Positions 1 through 11,184 are shown, numbered from the stretch's first letter. The stretch: DNA of 64,000 nt from Methylibium petroleiphilum PM1 (GCF_000015725.1 NC_008825.1:1488001-1552000); one strand, 5' to 3'. Program-made: numbers and translations. Notes: a model not told the origin generated them from the letters alone.

Positions 1-1018
1 CTTCCTGTTCAACTCCTATTACGAGTCGCTCGGGCCGCGTCATCCACGCGCCCAGCGTGGCCTGCTGACGCGACCGTCGAACGAGGAGGTGCTGCAGTAC
101 CGGCGTCATGTCGACGAGGCGATGCTCACCTTCGTTCGCGAGTCGGACGACGCCGCTTGGCTGGCCGCGCTTCCGCTGATCGCGCTGGGCCTGCAGCACG
201 AGCAGCAGCACCAGGAACTGATGCTGACCGACGCCAAGCACCTGCTGTCGCTGAACCCGCTGCAGCCCGGCTACCGCAGCGCGTCTCCGGACGGCGAAGG
301 CCGGGTGTTCGCCGCGCGCGGCCTGCATCCCGCACCGGTGTGTGGCCCGCCGTTGCGCTGGCTGGCGCGCGCCGGCGGTATCGCGGACATCGGCGCGCCT
401 TCCACGACGGCGTTCGCCTTCGACAACGAGACGCCGTGTCACCGCGCACTGCTGCAGGCGCACGAACTGGCCAGCCGGCCGGTCGCCAACCGCGAGTTCC
501 TCGAGTTCATGCGCGACGGCGGCTACCGTCGACCCGAGCTGTGGCTCAGCGATGGCTGGGCGGCCGTGCAGCAGCAGGGCTGGGCCGCGCCGCTGTACTG
601 GAGCGACACCGAGGCGCGATGCCCGGGGGTCTTCACGCTGCTGGGGCCGCGGGCGCTGGATCTCGACGAGCCGGTGAGCCACCTGAGCTTCTACGAGGCG
701 GCCGCTTACGCCACCTGGGCCGGTGCGCGCCTGCCGACCGAGTTCGAGTGGGAGGCTGCGGCCGCCGACGGCGTGCTGGAAGGGACGGGTGAGGTCTGGG
801 AGTGGACGCGTTCGTCCTACGATCCCTACCCGGGGTTCCGGCCGCAGGCCGGGGCCGTGGCCGAATACAACGGCAAGTTCATGGTAGGTCAGCTGGTGCT
901 GCGAGGCGGCAGCTGCGCGACGCCGAGCGGGCACGCGCGGCCGAGCTACCGCAACTTCTTTGCGCCGGGCGCGCGCTGGCAGTTCGCGGGCCTGCGGCTC
1001 GCGAGGGATGTCTCGTGA
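1..1018 (+). CDS. egtB: Ergothioneine biosynthesis protein EgtB (5' partial)
   Basis: The reading frame is open from base 2, so the gene begins outside the window; about 338 C-terminal residues are visible. EgtB is the iron-dependent sulfoxide synthase that joins trimethylhistidine (hercynine) to a thiol donor in ergothioneine synthesis. The visible N-terminal part carries HEQQHQE, the HxxxHxE metal-ligand pattern of the DinB-like domain. The rest is a formylglycine-generating-enzyme (SUMF1-type) fold, with GARLPTEFEWEAAA, GEVWEWT and LRGGSCATP as typical blocks. Its stop overlaps the GTG start of the next gene, egtD, so the two are translationally coupled. Family recognition is firm; thiol donor preference cannot be read here. 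Confidence 0.93.
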   Translation, partial: FLFNSYYESLGPRHPRAQRGLLTRPSNEEVLQYRRHVDEAMLTFVRESDDAAWLAALPLIALGLQHEQQHQELMLTDAKHLLSLNPLQPGYRSASPDGEGRVFAARGLHPAPVCGPPLRWLARAGGIADIGAPSTTAFAFDNETPCHRALLQAHELASRPVANREFLEFMRDGGYRRPELWLSDGWAAVQQQGWAAPLYWSDTEARCPGVFTLLGPRALDLDEPVSHLSFYEAAAYATWAGARLPTEFEWEAAAADGVLEGTGEVWEWTRSSYDPYPGFRPQAGAVAEYNGKFMVGQLVLRGGSCATPSGHARPSYRNFFAPGARWQFAGLRLARDVS

Positions 1019-2025
1019 CGACGCAGCCGTTGCGGGCCACGCCCGATGCTCGCGCCCATCTGCTGCCCGTGACCGACGCGCAGCCGCCGCACCAGGTGAT
1101 CGACGGCGACTTCGCCCGTGAGCTGCTAGCGGGGCTGGCGCGCCGGCCGCGCAGCATTGCGCCCAAGTTCTTCTACGACCGCGAGGGCTCGGCGCTGTTC
1201 GACCGCATCTGCGAGCTGCCCGAGTACTACCCGACGCGCACCGAACTGGCCCTGATGAAAGCGCAGGCCGACGAGATGGCCGAGTGCATCGGTCCGGACG
1301 CCGAGATCGTGGAGTTCGGCGCCGGCTCGAGCCGCAAGATCCGCGTGCTGCTGGGGGCGCTGCAGCGGCCACGTCGCTTCGTTCCGATCGACATCTCGGC
1401 CGAGCACCTGCACGTCGCGGCCGATGCGCTGCGTGCCGACCACCCGGGGCTGGACGTGCGCCCGATCGCCGCAGATTTCACCCGACCCTTCGACCTGCCG
1501 GCACCGCATGCCGCGAGCCGTCGCCGTGTCGGCTTCTTCCCTGGCTCGTCGATCGGCAACTTCGGCCCCGACGAAGCGCTGGGCTTTCTGCGCCGCACGG
1601 CCGTGCTGCTGCGCGGCGGCGGGTTGTTGATCGGCGTCGATCTGGTCAAGGATCCGGCGCTGCTGCACGCCGCCTACAACGACACGGCCGGCGTCACGGC
1701 CGCGTTCAACCTGAATCTGCTGGCGCGCGCGAACCGCGAACTCGGTGCGAACTTCGATCTCGCCCAGTTCGCGCACTACGCCCCTTACCGGCCGGCCGAG
1801 CAGCGCATCGAGATGCACCTGGTGAGCCGCCGTGCGCAGCAAGTGCGGCTGTGCGGCCATGTCTTCGAGTTCGCCGAAGGCGACACGCTCCACACCGAGA
1901 ATTCGCACAAGTTCAGCGTCGCGGGATTCCGCGCACTGGCCGAGCAGGCTGGCTACACGCCCCGGGCAGTGTGGGTCGACCCGCAGCGGCTGTTCAGCGT
2001 CCATTGGCTGGCCCTGCCAGCGTGA
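1015..2025 (+). CDS. egtD: L-histidine N-alpha-methyltransferase EgtD
   Basis: A 336-residue SAM-dependent methyltransferase that converts histidine to hercynine, the first step of ergothioneine synthesis. The start is taken as GTG at 1015, which overlaps the egtB stop by four bases (GTGA); the frame is also open further upstream, but that part only shadows egtB. Visible family blocks are KFFYDREGSALFDRICELPEYYPTRTE near residue 50 (described, not quoted in full, in homologues), the SAM-binding EFGAGSSRKIR near residue 100, FFPGSSIGNF near 175, and TENSHKFSVAGF near 295. Together with EgtB this gives the two-enzyme core of the pathway. Confidence 0.93.
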   Translation: MTTQPLRATPDARAHLLPVTDAQPPHQVIDGDFARELLAGLARRPRSIAPKFFYDREGSALFDRICELPEYYPTRTELALMKAQADEMAECIGPDAEIVEFGAGSSRKIRVLLGALQRPRRFVPIDISAEHLHVAADALRADHPGLDVRPIAADFTRPFDLPAPHAASRRRVGFFPGSSIGNFGPDEALGFLRRTAVLLRGGGLLIGVDLVKDPALLHAAYNDTAGVTAAFNLNLLARANRELGANFDLAQFAHYAPYRPAEQRIEMHLVSRRAQQVRLCGHVFEFAEGDTLHTENSHKFSVAGFRALAEQAGYTPRAVWVDPQRLFSVHWLALPA

Positions 2026-2039
2026 AGGGGGAGTTTTCT

Positions 2040-2318
2040 ATGAAGGCGGAGTGGAACGGCGTGGTCATCGCCGAGAGCGACGACACCGTGGTGGTCGAGG
2101 GCAACCACTACTTTCCGGAGAGCGCGCTCCGGCGCGAGTACGTGGTCGGCAGTAACCACCACACCATGTGCTCGTGGAAGGGCGAGGCGAGCTACTACTC
2201 GCTGCTGGTCGACGGTGACCTGAATCCGGACGCCGTCTGGTACTACGCCGAACCGAAGGAAGCCGCGGCCGAGATCAAGGGTCGGGTCGCGTTCTGGAAG
2301 GGCGTCAAGGTCTCCTAG
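2040..2318 (+). CDS. DUF427 domain protein
   Basis: A 92-residue protein consisting of one DUF427 domain, a small beta-rich fold of unknown role. It has the family hallmarks WNGVVIAESDDT, EGNHYFP near residue 22, CSWKGEASYYSL near 43 and the WYYAEP block near 68. It begins 14 bases after egtD with a good ribosome binding site (AAGGGGGA), which suggests co-transcription with the ergothioneine genes. Whether it takes part in thiol or redox metabolism is not known; the link is positional only. Its last 14 bases overlap the 3' end of the convergent Cys-rich gene. Confidence 0.85.
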   Translation: MKAEWNGVVIAESDDTVVVEGNHYFPESALRREYVVGSNHHTMCSWKGEASYYSLLVDGDLNPDAVWYYAEPKEAAAEIKGRVAFWKGVKVS

Positions 2319-2553
2319 GCGCTGCGCCGGCGCAATGGCGGCACAGGCAGGCGACCCCGCGTTGCTCGGGCGGCAGCCCGGTCAGGCGTTCGGGGGCGAT
2401 GCACACGGTGCTGCACCAGCAGGCCACGTCGAAGCGGCCGGCCGCGGCCACGGAGCAGCCGTTCGGCCCGCCGCAGGCCGGGCAGTCCGGGGCCTGCAGC
2501 GGCCCCGCGCTCAGGCGATGGCGACCGGAATCTTGCCGATCTTCGCCTGCCAT
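2305..2553 (-). CDS. Cysteine-rich CWC-type small protein
   Basis: An 82-residue frame on the minus strand that overlaps the end of the fumarase gene by 43 bases and the end of the DUF427 gene by 14. From about residue 21 it reads CPACGGPNGC, then VACWCSTV and GVACLCRHCAG, which is the spacing of the Cys_rich_CWC family (small putative zinc-binding proteins). The ATG at 2553 gives a 20-residue leader that lies in the fumarase gene; a shorter form starting at a non-ATG codon just after the fumarase stop is possible. The conserved CxxC pairs argue for a real gene. Function unknown. Confidence 0.7.
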   Translation of the reverse strand: MAGEDRQDSGRHRLSAGPLQAPDCPACGGPNGCSVAAAGRFDVACWCSTVCIAPERLTGLPPEQRGVACLCRHCAGAAPRRP

Positions 2554-4034
2554 TCGGCCGGTCCCGTCTGGTGCACCGAGCTGCCGGTCGAGTCGACGGC
2601 CACCGTCACCGGCATGTCCTTGACGTCGAACTCGTAGATCGCCTCCATGCCAAGGTCGGCGAAGCCCAGCACCTTGGCCTGCTTGATCGCCTTGGCCACC
2701 AGGTAGGCGGCGCCGCCGACGGCCATCAGGTAGGCGCTCTTGTGCTTGCGGATCGCCTCGATGCCGGCCGGGCCGCGCTCGGCCTTGCCGATCATGCCGA
2801 TCAGGCCGGTCTGGGCCAGCATCATCTCGGTGAACTTGTCCATGCGCGTGGCGGTGGTCGGGCCAGCCGGGCCGACCACCTCGTCGCGCACCGGATCGAC
2901 CGGGCCGACGTAGTAGATGACGCGGTTGGTGAAGTCCACCGGCAGCTTCTCGCCCTTGGCCAGCATGTCCTGGATGCGCTTGTGCGCGGCGTCGCGGCCG
3001 GTGAGCATCTTGCCGTTGAGCAGCAGCGTGTCGCCCGGCTTCCAGCTCGCCACCTCCTCGCGCGTCAGCGTGTCGAGATTGACCGACTTGCTCTTGTTGT
3101 AATCGGGAGCCCATTTCACGTCGGGCCAGAGGTCCAGGCTCGGCGGCTCGAGGTAGGACGGGCCGGAGCCGTCGAGCACGAAGTGTGCGTGGCGCGTGGC
3201 GGCGCAGTTCGGGATCATTGCCACGGGTTTGCTGGCCGCGTGCGTCGGGAAGGTCGAGATCTTCACGTCGAGCACCGTGGTCAGGCCGCCCAGGCCCTGG
3301 GCGCCGATGCCGAGGGCGTTGATCTTGTCGCACAGCTCGATGCGCAGCTCCTCCAGCTTGTTCTGCGGGCCGCGCTGCTTGAGCTCGTACATGTCGATGT
3401 CGCCCATCAGCGACTCCTTGGCCATCAGCATGGCCTTCTCCGCCGAGCCGCCGATGCCGATGCCCAGCATGCCCGGCGGGCACCAGCCGGCGCCCATCGT
3501 CGGCACCGTTTTCAATACCCAGTCGACCAGGCTGTCGCTGGGGTTGAGCATCACGAACTTGCTCTTGTTCTCGGAGCCGCCGCCCTTGGCGGCCACCTGC
3601 ACGTCGACCGTGTTGCCCGGCACGACCGTCATGTGCACGACGGCCGGGGTGTTGTCCTTGGTGTTCTTGCGCTCGAAGTGGGGATCGGCCACGATGCTGG
3701 CGCGCAGGGTGTTCTCGGGGTTCAGGTAGCCGCGACGCACGCCCTCGTTGACGGCATCCTCGATCGAGCCGGCGAAGCCCTCGAAGCGCACGTCCATGCC
3801 GATCTTCAGGAACACGTTGACGATGCCGGTGTCCTGGCAGATCGGCCGGCGTCCTTCGGCGCACATCTTGGAGTTGGTGAGGATCTGCGCGATCGCGTCC
3901 TTGGCGGCCGGGCTCTGCTCCTGTTCGTAGGCACGCGCCAGGTGCGTGATGTAGTCTGCCGGGTGGTAGTAGCTGATGTACTGCAGCGCGGCAGCGATGC
4001 TGTCAACGAGATCGGCGTGTCGGATCGTGGTCAT
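2511..4034 (-). CDS. fumA: Class I fumarate hydratase
   Basis: A 507-residue iron-sulfur fumarase that interconverts fumarate and malate in the TCA cycle. It is the single-chain class I form, with the alpha-type and beta-type parts fused. Candidate cluster cysteines are in RPICQDTG (about residue 67), GWCPPGMLG (about 184) and IPNCAATRHAH (about 275). The C-terminal half has the GPTTATRMDKF block typical of this family. The start MTTIRHADLV was chosen over a longer upstream extension because the extension has no family similarity. It follows the DUF2062 gene by 94 bases on the same strand. fumA is used as the generic class I name. Confidence 0.93.
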   Translation of the reverse strand: MTTIRHADLVDSIAAALQYISYYHPADYITHLARAYEQEQSPAAKDAIAQILTNSKMCAEGRRPICQDTGIVNVFLKIGMDVRFEGFAGSIEDAVNEGVRRGYLNPENTLRASIVADPHFERKNTKDNTPAVVHMTVVPGNTVDVQVAAKGGGSENKSKFVMLNPSDSLVDWVLKTVPTMGAGWCPPGMLGIGIGGSAEKAMLMAKESLMGDIDMYELKQRGPQNKLEELRIELCDKINALGIGAQGLGGLTTVLDVKISTFPTHAASKPVAMIPNCAATRHAHFVLDGSGPSYLEPPSLDLWPDVKWAPDYNKSKSVNLDTLTREEVASWKPGDTLLLNGKMLTGRDAAHKRIQDMLAKGEKLPVDFTNRVIYYVGPVDPVRDEVVGPAGPTTATRMDKFTEMMLAQTGLIGMIGKAERGPAGIEAIRKHKSAYLMAVGGAAYLVAKAIKQAKVLGFADLGMEAIYEFDVKDMPVTVAVDSTGSSVHQTGPAEWQAKIGKIPVAIA

Positions 4035-4128
4035 GGGGCTGTCCCGTGATCGGGGAGTGGCTGCGGAACGGAGGGCGGCGGTACCCGGCCGGTCTGCCGG
4101 GCAGCGGCACCAGGGCAAGTCGATAAGT

Positions 4129-4671
4129 TTACTGTTCGGGGGGACGCTCGTCCTCGTCCGGCCGATGCTCGGGCCGGGGCCGCCAGAGCAGCCAGACCAG
4201 CGTGAAGCCGGTGGCCGCACCGATCACGGCCAGCGAAGCCAGTCCCACGAGCAGCGGCGCACCGGCTGATTGCGCGGCCGTCCACAGCCCTTCGATGAAG
4301 CCCTGTTGCTCGAGCAGCGCCGCGGTCTCGCTTTCGACCCGCAGCGCCGCGGCCTCGTCGTCCGGTTCACCGAGCAGGAATCGGCCGATCTTGTAGGCGG
4401 CCCAGTAGATCGGAGGGAAGGTGAAGGGATTCGTGATCAGCGTGGCTGCCGCCGCGATCGCGACATGGCCGCGCAGCGCGATCGCCACGGCGATGGCGAA
4501 CAGGAACTGCGCCACCGGCAGCATGAAGCCGACGAACACCCCGATGGCGACCGCCCGCGCCACGCTGCCGCGGTCGGTGCGCCACAGGCGCTCGTTGTCG
4601 AGATGGTGCGCGACCGGGCGCAGCCATTTCGAGCGGCGAAGCTGCTCGCGGGTGGGGATCCAGCGTTTCAC
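4129..4671 (-). CDS. DUF2062 inner-membrane protein
   Basis: A 180-residue membrane protein of the DUF2062 family, function unknown. The start is GTG at 4671. After a basic N-terminal segment (about residues 1-25) come hydrophobic stretches near residues 40-65 and 70-95. The family hallmark ITNPFTFPPIYWAAYKIG lies near residue 80, and a last membrane segment is at about 140-165. The tail is charged and rich in Pro, Glu and Asp. It sits 28 bases downstream of the UPF0114 gene and upstream of the fumarase, probably in one transcript. No functional link to either neighbour is evident. Confidence 0.85.
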   Translation of the reverse strand: MKRWIPTREQLRRSKWLRPVAHHLDNERLWRTDRGSVARAVAIGVFVGFMLPVAQFLFAIAVAIALRGHVAIAAAATLITNPFTFPPIYWAAYKIGRFLLGEPDDEAAALRVESETAALLEQQGFIEGLWTAAQSAGAPLLVGLASLAVIGAATGFTLVWLLWRPRPEHRPDEDERPPEQ

Positions 4672-4699
4672 GCGGGCTGCCGCCGGGGCCGCGGCGGAG

Positions 4700-5305
4700 T
4701 CAGTGCTTTTCCTGGTGAGTCGCTGCTGTCATCAGCTTGTCGGTGTAGGCGATGGCGAGCGCGGACAGCAGGAAGGTGATGTGGATCAGGGTCTGCCACA
4801 GCAGCACCTTGTCGGTGTAGTTGCCCGCGTTGATGAAGGTCTTGAGCAGGTGGATCGAGCTGATGCCGATGATGGCCGTGGCCAGCTTGACCTTCAGCAC
4901 CGAGGCGTTGACGTGGCTCAGCCACTCGGGCTGGTCGGGGTGGCCCTCGAGATTCATGCGCGACACGAAGGTCTCGTAACCGCCGACGATGACCATGATC
5001 AGCAGGTTGCTGATCATCACCACGTCGATCAGCGCCAGCACCACCAGCATGATCACCGTCTCGTTCAGGCTCGCGATGGGTGCGTCGGTCTTGTAGCCGA
5101 TGCTGGTCACCAGCTTCTGCAGTGCCTCGGTGTTGCCGAACGCCGCCTCGATCAGGTGGACCAGTTCTACCCAGAAATGGAAGACATAGACCACCTGCGC
5201 CAGGATCAGGCCCAGGTACAGCGGCAGCTGAAGCCACCGGCTGGCGAAGATCAGATTGGGCAGGGCGGGGAGCTTGTTCTTGATCGGGTCAGGGGAGGCG
5301 GACAT
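4700..5305 (-). CDS. UPF0114 (YqhA-like) membrane protein
   Basis: A 201-residue integral membrane protein of the UPF0114/TIGR00645 family (E. coli YqhA). It has about four hydrophobic segments: near residues 22-48, 82-108, 137-155 and 165-190. Recognisable blocks are [18 protein letters not shown] near residue 20 and [11 protein letters not shown] near 107. The biochemical role is not established. It is the first gene of a minus-strand run (UPF0114, DUF2062, fumarase, Cys-rich protein) and diverges from acs across a 199-base gap that must hold both promoters. Confidence 0.87.
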   Translation of the reverse strand: MSASPDPIKNKLPALPNLIFASRWLQLPLYLGLILAQVVYVFHFWVELVHLIEAAFGNTEALQKLVTSIGYKTDAPIASLNETVIMLVVLALIDVVMISNLLIMVIVGGYETFVSRMNLEGHPDQPEWLSHVNASVLKVKLATAIIGISSIHLLKTFINAGNYTDKVLLWQTLIHITFLLSALAIAYTDKLMTAATHQEKH

Positions 5306-5504
5306 GGGGAGGGAACGAAGGAGGAGGCGCAGATTCTATTGAACACCGCTCCGTGGGAGCGTGCCCGCATGAAGCAATGGCTCGGGGCTAGCCGCAATGG
5401 TCAGGGTCTGCCGGTCCGCGCTACATTGCCAAGCTGCGAGTAAGGGCATCGTAAGAGCGTCTGCCTATGGTGCCGACCGACAACTACGCCTCGAGGAGAC
5501 GAAC

Positions 5505-7475
<1,971 letters not shown>

Positions 7476-7493
7476 CGTGCTCTGTCGGACATG

Positions 7494-7528
7494 AAAAAGG
7501 GCCCCGCATGCGGGGCCCTTTCTGTTTT
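7494..7528. terminator. Bidirectional intrinsic terminator between acs and cytochrome c
   Basis: A perfect GC-rich inverted repeat (AAAGGGCCCCGC / GCGGGGCCCTTT around a short AT) lies just after the acs stop. T-rich tails are present on both sides: TTTCTGTTTT on plus and TTTTTC on minus. It can end acs and the convergent cytochrome gene. Confidence 0.88.
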
Positions 7529-7557
7529 GGCGAGGCCGCTGGCGCGGCCTGCACAGA

Positions 7558-7866
7558 TCACTTCAGGCCGAGGATCCAGGTCACCAGTTGCTGGGCTTCG
7601 GCTTCGTTCACCTGCGGATTGGCCGGCATGGGGATCTGACCGAAGGAACCCGAGCCGCCCTTGATGACCTTGGTGGACAGTTTCGCCACGGCATCCTTGT
7701 CGCCGGCGTACTTGGCAGCCACGGCCTTGAACGACGGGCCCAGGACCTTCTGGTCGACCTGATGGCAGGCCATGCAGTTCTTCTTCTGCGCCAGATCGGC
7801 GTTGGCGAAGGCGGGTGCGGCGCTCAAGGCGCCAACGACCACACACATCATCACTTTCGGGTTCAT
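7558..7866 (-). CDS. Small class I cytochrome c (c551/c552-like)
   Basis: A 102-residue periplasmic monohaem cytochrome. A Sec signal peptide (hydrophobic VMMCVVVGALSAAPAFA, cleavage about residue 22) precedes a single haem motif CMACH at about residues 31-35. The likely axial methionine is in QIPMPAN near residue 79, as in bacterial c551/c552 proteins. The start is supported by AAGGAG eight bases upstream. It probably carries electrons between a periplasmic donor and a terminal oxidase or denitrification enzyme; the partner is not visible here. Confidence 0.9.
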   Translation of the reverse strand: MNPKVMMCVVVGALSAAPAFANADLAQKKNCMACHQVDQKVLGPSFKAVAAKYAGDKDAVAKLSTKVIKGGSGSFGQIPMPANPQVNEAEAQQLVTWILGLK

Positions 7867-7974
7867 CGAGGGTCTCCTTGCTGTGTCATGGCTGGGGTAA
7901 AGTGCCCAACGCATTGTACGTGGGCGGGGTTGACCTGCGCGCGCGGCCGGCAAGCGCCGGCAGAGGAGAAGGCG

Positions 7975-8379
7975 ATGTGGTTCGTGGTCCTGGGCGTCGT
8001 GTTGTCCGCGTTGAAACTGCTCGACATCGGGGTGGTCGGCGTTTGGTCGTGGTGGGCCGTGCTGGCGCCGTTCGCGCTGGCCGTGATCTGGTGGACCTGG
8101 GCCGACATGTCGGGTTACACCAAGCGCAAGGAAATGGAAAAGATGGACGAGCGCAAGGTCGCTCGTCGCAACAAGAGCATGGCCGCACTGGGGATCGACC
8201 CGCGCGGCTTCGAGAAGAAGAAGGCGGCCGCCTTCAAGGCGTCCCAGGCGAAGCGGACCGACAAGATCGAAGGTCAGCGTGAGGCGCAGCGCCAGAAGGC
8301 CCGGGATTCCGTACTCAACAGCCGCTTCGACAGCCAGAGCACCAGCCGCATCGACGGCGGACCGGACACCAAGCGCTGA
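7975..8379 (+). CDS. Small Trp-rich protein (TIGR04438 type)
   Basis: A 134-residue protein with two hydrophobic segments in the first 45 residues (MWFVVLGVVLSALKLL and a Trp-rich stretch containing WSWWAV and IWWTWADM). A long Lys/Arg/Glu-rich, probably helical cytoplasmic tail follows. This matches the TIGR04438 small Trp-rich family, which I know mainly from Burkholderiales. No function is established. AGGAGAAGG lies just upstream of the ATG. It diverges from the cytochrome c gene across 108 bases. Confidence 0.8.
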   Translation: MWFVVLGVVLSALKLLDIGVVGVWSWWAVLAPFALAVIWWTWADMSGYTKRKEMEKMDERKVARRNKSMAALGIDPRGFEKKKAAAFKASQAKRTDKIEGQREAQRQKARDSVLNSRFDSQSTSRIDGGPDTKR

Positions 8380-8410
8380 TCACTGTTCGCGCAAGCGTCC
8401 GACCATGAAC

Positions 8411-8438
8411 AAGGCGACCCGCGGGTCGCCTTTTCCTT
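8411..8438 (+). terminator. Intrinsic terminator after the Trp-rich gene
   Basis: Inverted repeat AAGGCGACCC / GGGTCGCCTT followed by TTCCTT, lying between the convergent Trp-rich gene and ilvD. The plus-strand tail is the better one; on the minus strand only a short T run follows. Confidence 0.8.
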
Positions 8439-8460
8439 GCGGTCCGGTCCCGCCGCCTAC

Positions 8461-10143
8461 CTACTCGAAGCGGTCCAATACCGCGCCGCTGCTGGCGCTT
8501 GACGCGTTCTTCGCGAACTTGGCCAGCACGCCGCGTGTGTAGCGCGGCGCCGGTGCCTTCCAGGCGGCGCGACGCTTTGCGATCTCGGCCTCGCTCACGT
8601 TGAGGTTGAGCACCAGCGTGTGCGCATCGATGGTGATCGAGTCGCCTTCCTGCACCAGCGCGATCGTGCCGCCGGCCGCGGCCTCAGGTGCCACGTGGCC
8701 GACCACCATGCCCCAGGTGCCGCCGGAGAAGCGGCCGTCGGTGATGAGCCCCACCGATTCGCCCAGCCCTTGGCCGATCAGCGCACCGGTCGGCGCCAGC
8801 ATCTCGGGCATGCCCGGGCCCCCCATCGGGCCCAGGTAGCGCAGCACCATCACGTCGCCGGCCTGGATCTGCTTGGCCATGATGGCGGCCAGCGCCGACT
8901 GCTCGTCGTCGAACACGCGCGCCGGGCCAGTGATGCTGGGATTCTTCAGGCCGGTGATCTTGGCCACGGCGCCCTCAGGCGACAGGTTGCCCTTCAGGAT
9001 GGCCAGGTGGCCTTGCTCGTACATCGGCTTCGTGATCGGGCGGATCACGTCCTGGTCGGCGCGCGGCGCATCGGGGATGTCGGCCAGGTTCTCGGCCACG
9101 GTCCTTCCGGTGATGGTGATGCAGTCGCCGTGGATCAGCCCGGCGGCGAGCAGCGTCTTCATCACCTGCGGGATGCCGCCGGCGCGGTGCAGGTCGATCG
9201 CCAGGTACCTGCCGCTGGGTTTGAGGTCGCACAGCACCGGCACCTTGCGGCGCACGCGCTCGAAGTCGTCGATCGTCCACTCGACGCCGGCGGCGTGCGC
9301 GATGGCCAGGAAGTGCAGCACCGCATTGGTCGAGCCGCCGGTGGCCATGATCACCGCGACCGCGTTCTCGATGCTCTTGCGTGTGACGATGTCACGCGGC
9401 TTGAGGTCGGCCTTCACTGCCTCGACCAGCACGCGCGCCGCTTCCTTGGTGTGCGCGACGATCGGGTCCTCGACATTGGCCATCGTGGAGGCGAACGGCA
9501 GGCTCATGCCCAGGGCCTCGAAGGCCGAACTCATGGTGTTGGCGGTGTACATGCCCCCGCAGGAGCCACTGCCCGGGATCGCGCGTCGCTCGATCTGGCA
9601 GAAGTCTTCCTCGCTCATGTTGCCCGCGGTGAACTGGCCGACGGCCTCGAACACGCTGACGATGTTGAGATCCTGGCCCTTGTACTTTCCCGGCAGGATG
9701 GTGCCGCCGTAGACGTAGATCGCGGGCACGTTGGCGCGCAGCATGCCCATCATGCCGCCCGGCATGTTCTTGTCGCAGCCGCCGACCACCAGCACGCCGT
9801 CCATCCACTGGCCGCCGACGCAGGTTTCCACGCAGTCGGCGATGACCTCGCGCGAGACCAGCGAGTACTTCATGCCCTCGGTGCCCATCGCCATGCCGTC
9901 GCTGATGGTGGGGGTGCCGAAGATCTGTGCATTGCCGCCGGCCGCCTCGATGCCCTCGACCGCGGCGTCGGCCAGCTTCTGCAGGCCCGAGTTGCAGGGC
10001 GTGATGGTCGAGTGGCCGTTCGCCACGCCGATCATCGGCTTCTTGAAGTCGGCCTCCTGGTAGCCCATCGCGTAGTACATCGAGCGGTTGGGTGCGCGGG
10101 CCACGCCTTCGGTGATGTTCTTCGAACGGCGGTTGATGCTCAT
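8461..10143 (-). CDS. ilvD: Dihydroxy-acid dehydratase
   Basis: A 560-residue iron-sulfur dehydratase making the 2-keto acid precursors of valine, isoleucine and CoA. Cluster cysteines are seen in PCNSGLQ near residue 49, [10 protein letters not shown] near 122 and [14 protein letters not shown] near 190; the [11 protein letters not shown]-type block [18 protein letters not shown] is near 475. Length matches the family. The start MSINRRSKN is at 10143; the long open frame further upstream runs through the antisense of lgt and the LysR gene and is not coding. A LysR-type regulator is divergently transcribed from it across 108 bases and may control it. Confidence 0.96.
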   Translation of the reverse strand: MSINRRSKNITEGVARAPNRSMYYAMGYQEADFKKPMIGVANGHSTITPCNSGLQKLADAAVEGIEAAGGNAQIFGTPTISDGMAMGTEGMKYSLVSREVIADCVETCVGGQWMDGVLVVGGCDKNMPGGMMGMLRANVPAIYVYGGTILPGKYKGQDLNIVSVFEAVGQFTAGNMSEEDFCQIERRAIPGSGSCGGMYTANTMSSAFEALGMSLPFASTMANVEDPIVAHTKEAARVLVEAVKADLKPRDIVTRKSIENAVAVIMATGGSTNAVLHFLAIAHAAGVEWTIDDFERVRRKVPVLCDLKPSGRYLAIDLHRAGGIPQVMKTLLAAGLIHGDCITITGRTVAENLADIPDAPRADQDVIRPITKPMYEQGHLAILKGNLSPEGAVAKITGLKNPSITGPARVFDDEQSALAAIMAKQIQAGDVMVLRYLGPMGGPGMPEMLAPTGALIGQGLGESVGLITDGRFSGGTWGMVVGHVAPEAAAGGTIALVQEGDSITIDAHTLVLNLNVSEAEIAKRRAAWKAPAPRYTRGVLAKFAKNASSASSGAVLDRFE

Positions 10144-10194
10144 GATGGCGGGCTCCTGGGCTGGCGGTTGGTAGGCGTGCGGCGCGAGTATCGG

Positions 10195-10250
10195 CCTAGG
10201 CCTCTGTCTTCGTCCAATATATGTTGGCGGCTCGATTGATATGCTTGGTG
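10195..10250. promoter_or_regulatory. AT-rich ilvD/LysR control region (candidate)
   Basis: The 108-base gap between divergent ilvD and the LysR gene holds an unusually AT-rich island with repeated ATAT blocks (near 10217-10222 and 10237-10241). LysR regulators commonly bind such T-N11-A type sites between themselves and a target gene. No perfect LysR box can be defined by eye. Confidence 0.35.
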
Positions 10251-10251
10251 A

Positions 10252-11184
10252 ATGACCAACGACCTGATCGACGTGCGCGTCTGGCGGCAGTTCCTCGCCG
10301 TGGCGGAACTGCTGCACTTCGGCCGTGCCGCGCAGCGACTGCACATGACGCAGCCGCCGCTGACGATGGCGATCCAGCAACTGGAGCGGCGCCTGGGGCA
10401 GCCGCTGTTCGTGCGCAACCGCCGCACGGTGACGCTTGCGCCCGCCGGGGCCGCGCTGCTGCAACCGGTGCGTCAGTGGCTGGCGCAGGGGGAGGCCTTG
10501 TCGGTGCTGGCGCGTGCGGTGGGCGAGGGCGATGTCGGGCGGCTGCGCCTGGGCTTCGTGTCGACGCTGGGGTTCGGCCCCTTGCCGGACTGGCTGCGTG
10601 GCTTCCGGGAGCGCCACCCGCGCATCGAGGTCGAGTTGCGTGAGGTCACGACCGACGTGCAACGCCACGCCTTCGCGCGGTCCGAACTGGATGCCGGCTT
10701 CATGCTGCACGCCAGCGGCATGGACCCGGGGGTGGAGAGCGCGGGGCTGGATGCCCTGCGCGTGCTCGAGGAGCCGCTGGTGCTGGCGCTCCCCGAGGCG
10801 CATCCGCTGGCCCGGGCCACGCGCCTGTCCCTCCCGGTCCTGATGGCGCAGCCGTTGGTGATCTTTCCCCGGCCGATCGCGCCCTCGCTGTTCGATGCGG
10901 TCCTGGCTTACTACCACCGCCACGGCGCGGTGCCGACGATCGCGCAGGAGGCGATTCAGATGCAGACGATCGTCAACCTGGTGTCGGCCGGGCTGGGCGT
11001 GGCCTGGGTGCCCGAGGTGGTGACCCGCATGCAGCGCCGCGGGGTGGTCTACCGTGCCCTGCCGCCGTCGCTGGCCGTCGGCGCGCCACGCTGCGAGACG
11101 AGCCTGGTGTGGCGCCGCGAACCGCCGGCGGTGGTGGCGCGCTTCGTCGACTTCGTGCGCGCCGCGCCGTCGCCAGGCGGTTGA
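10252..11184 (+). CDS. LysR-family transcriptional regulator
   Basis: A 310-residue LysR regulator. The N-terminal winged helix is clear: [22 protein letters not shown] (helix-turn-helix, about residues 16-37), then [16 protein letters not shown]. The effector domain starts near residue 90 ([17 protein letters not shown]) and ends with [11 protein letters not shown] near 245. It is divergent from ilvD, so it may regulate that gene and itself, but the ligand cannot be inferred. The next gene, lgt, follows in the same direction after 75 bases and is probably independent. Confidence 0.9.
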   Translation: MTNDLIDVRVWRQFLAVAELLHFGRAAQRLHMTQPPLTMAIQQLERRLGQPLFVRNRRTVTLAPAGAALLQPVRQWLAQGEALSVLARAVGEGDVGRLRLGFVSTLGFGPLPDWLRGFRERHPRIEVELREVTTDVQRHAFARSELDAGFMLHASGMDPGVESAGLDALRVLEEPLVLALPEAHPLARATRLSLPVLMAQPLVIFPRPIAPSLFDAVLAYYHRHGAVPTIAQEAIQMQTIVNLVSAGLGVAWVPEVVTRMQRRGVVYRALPPSLAVGAPRCETSLVWRREPPAVVARFVDFVRAAPSPGG

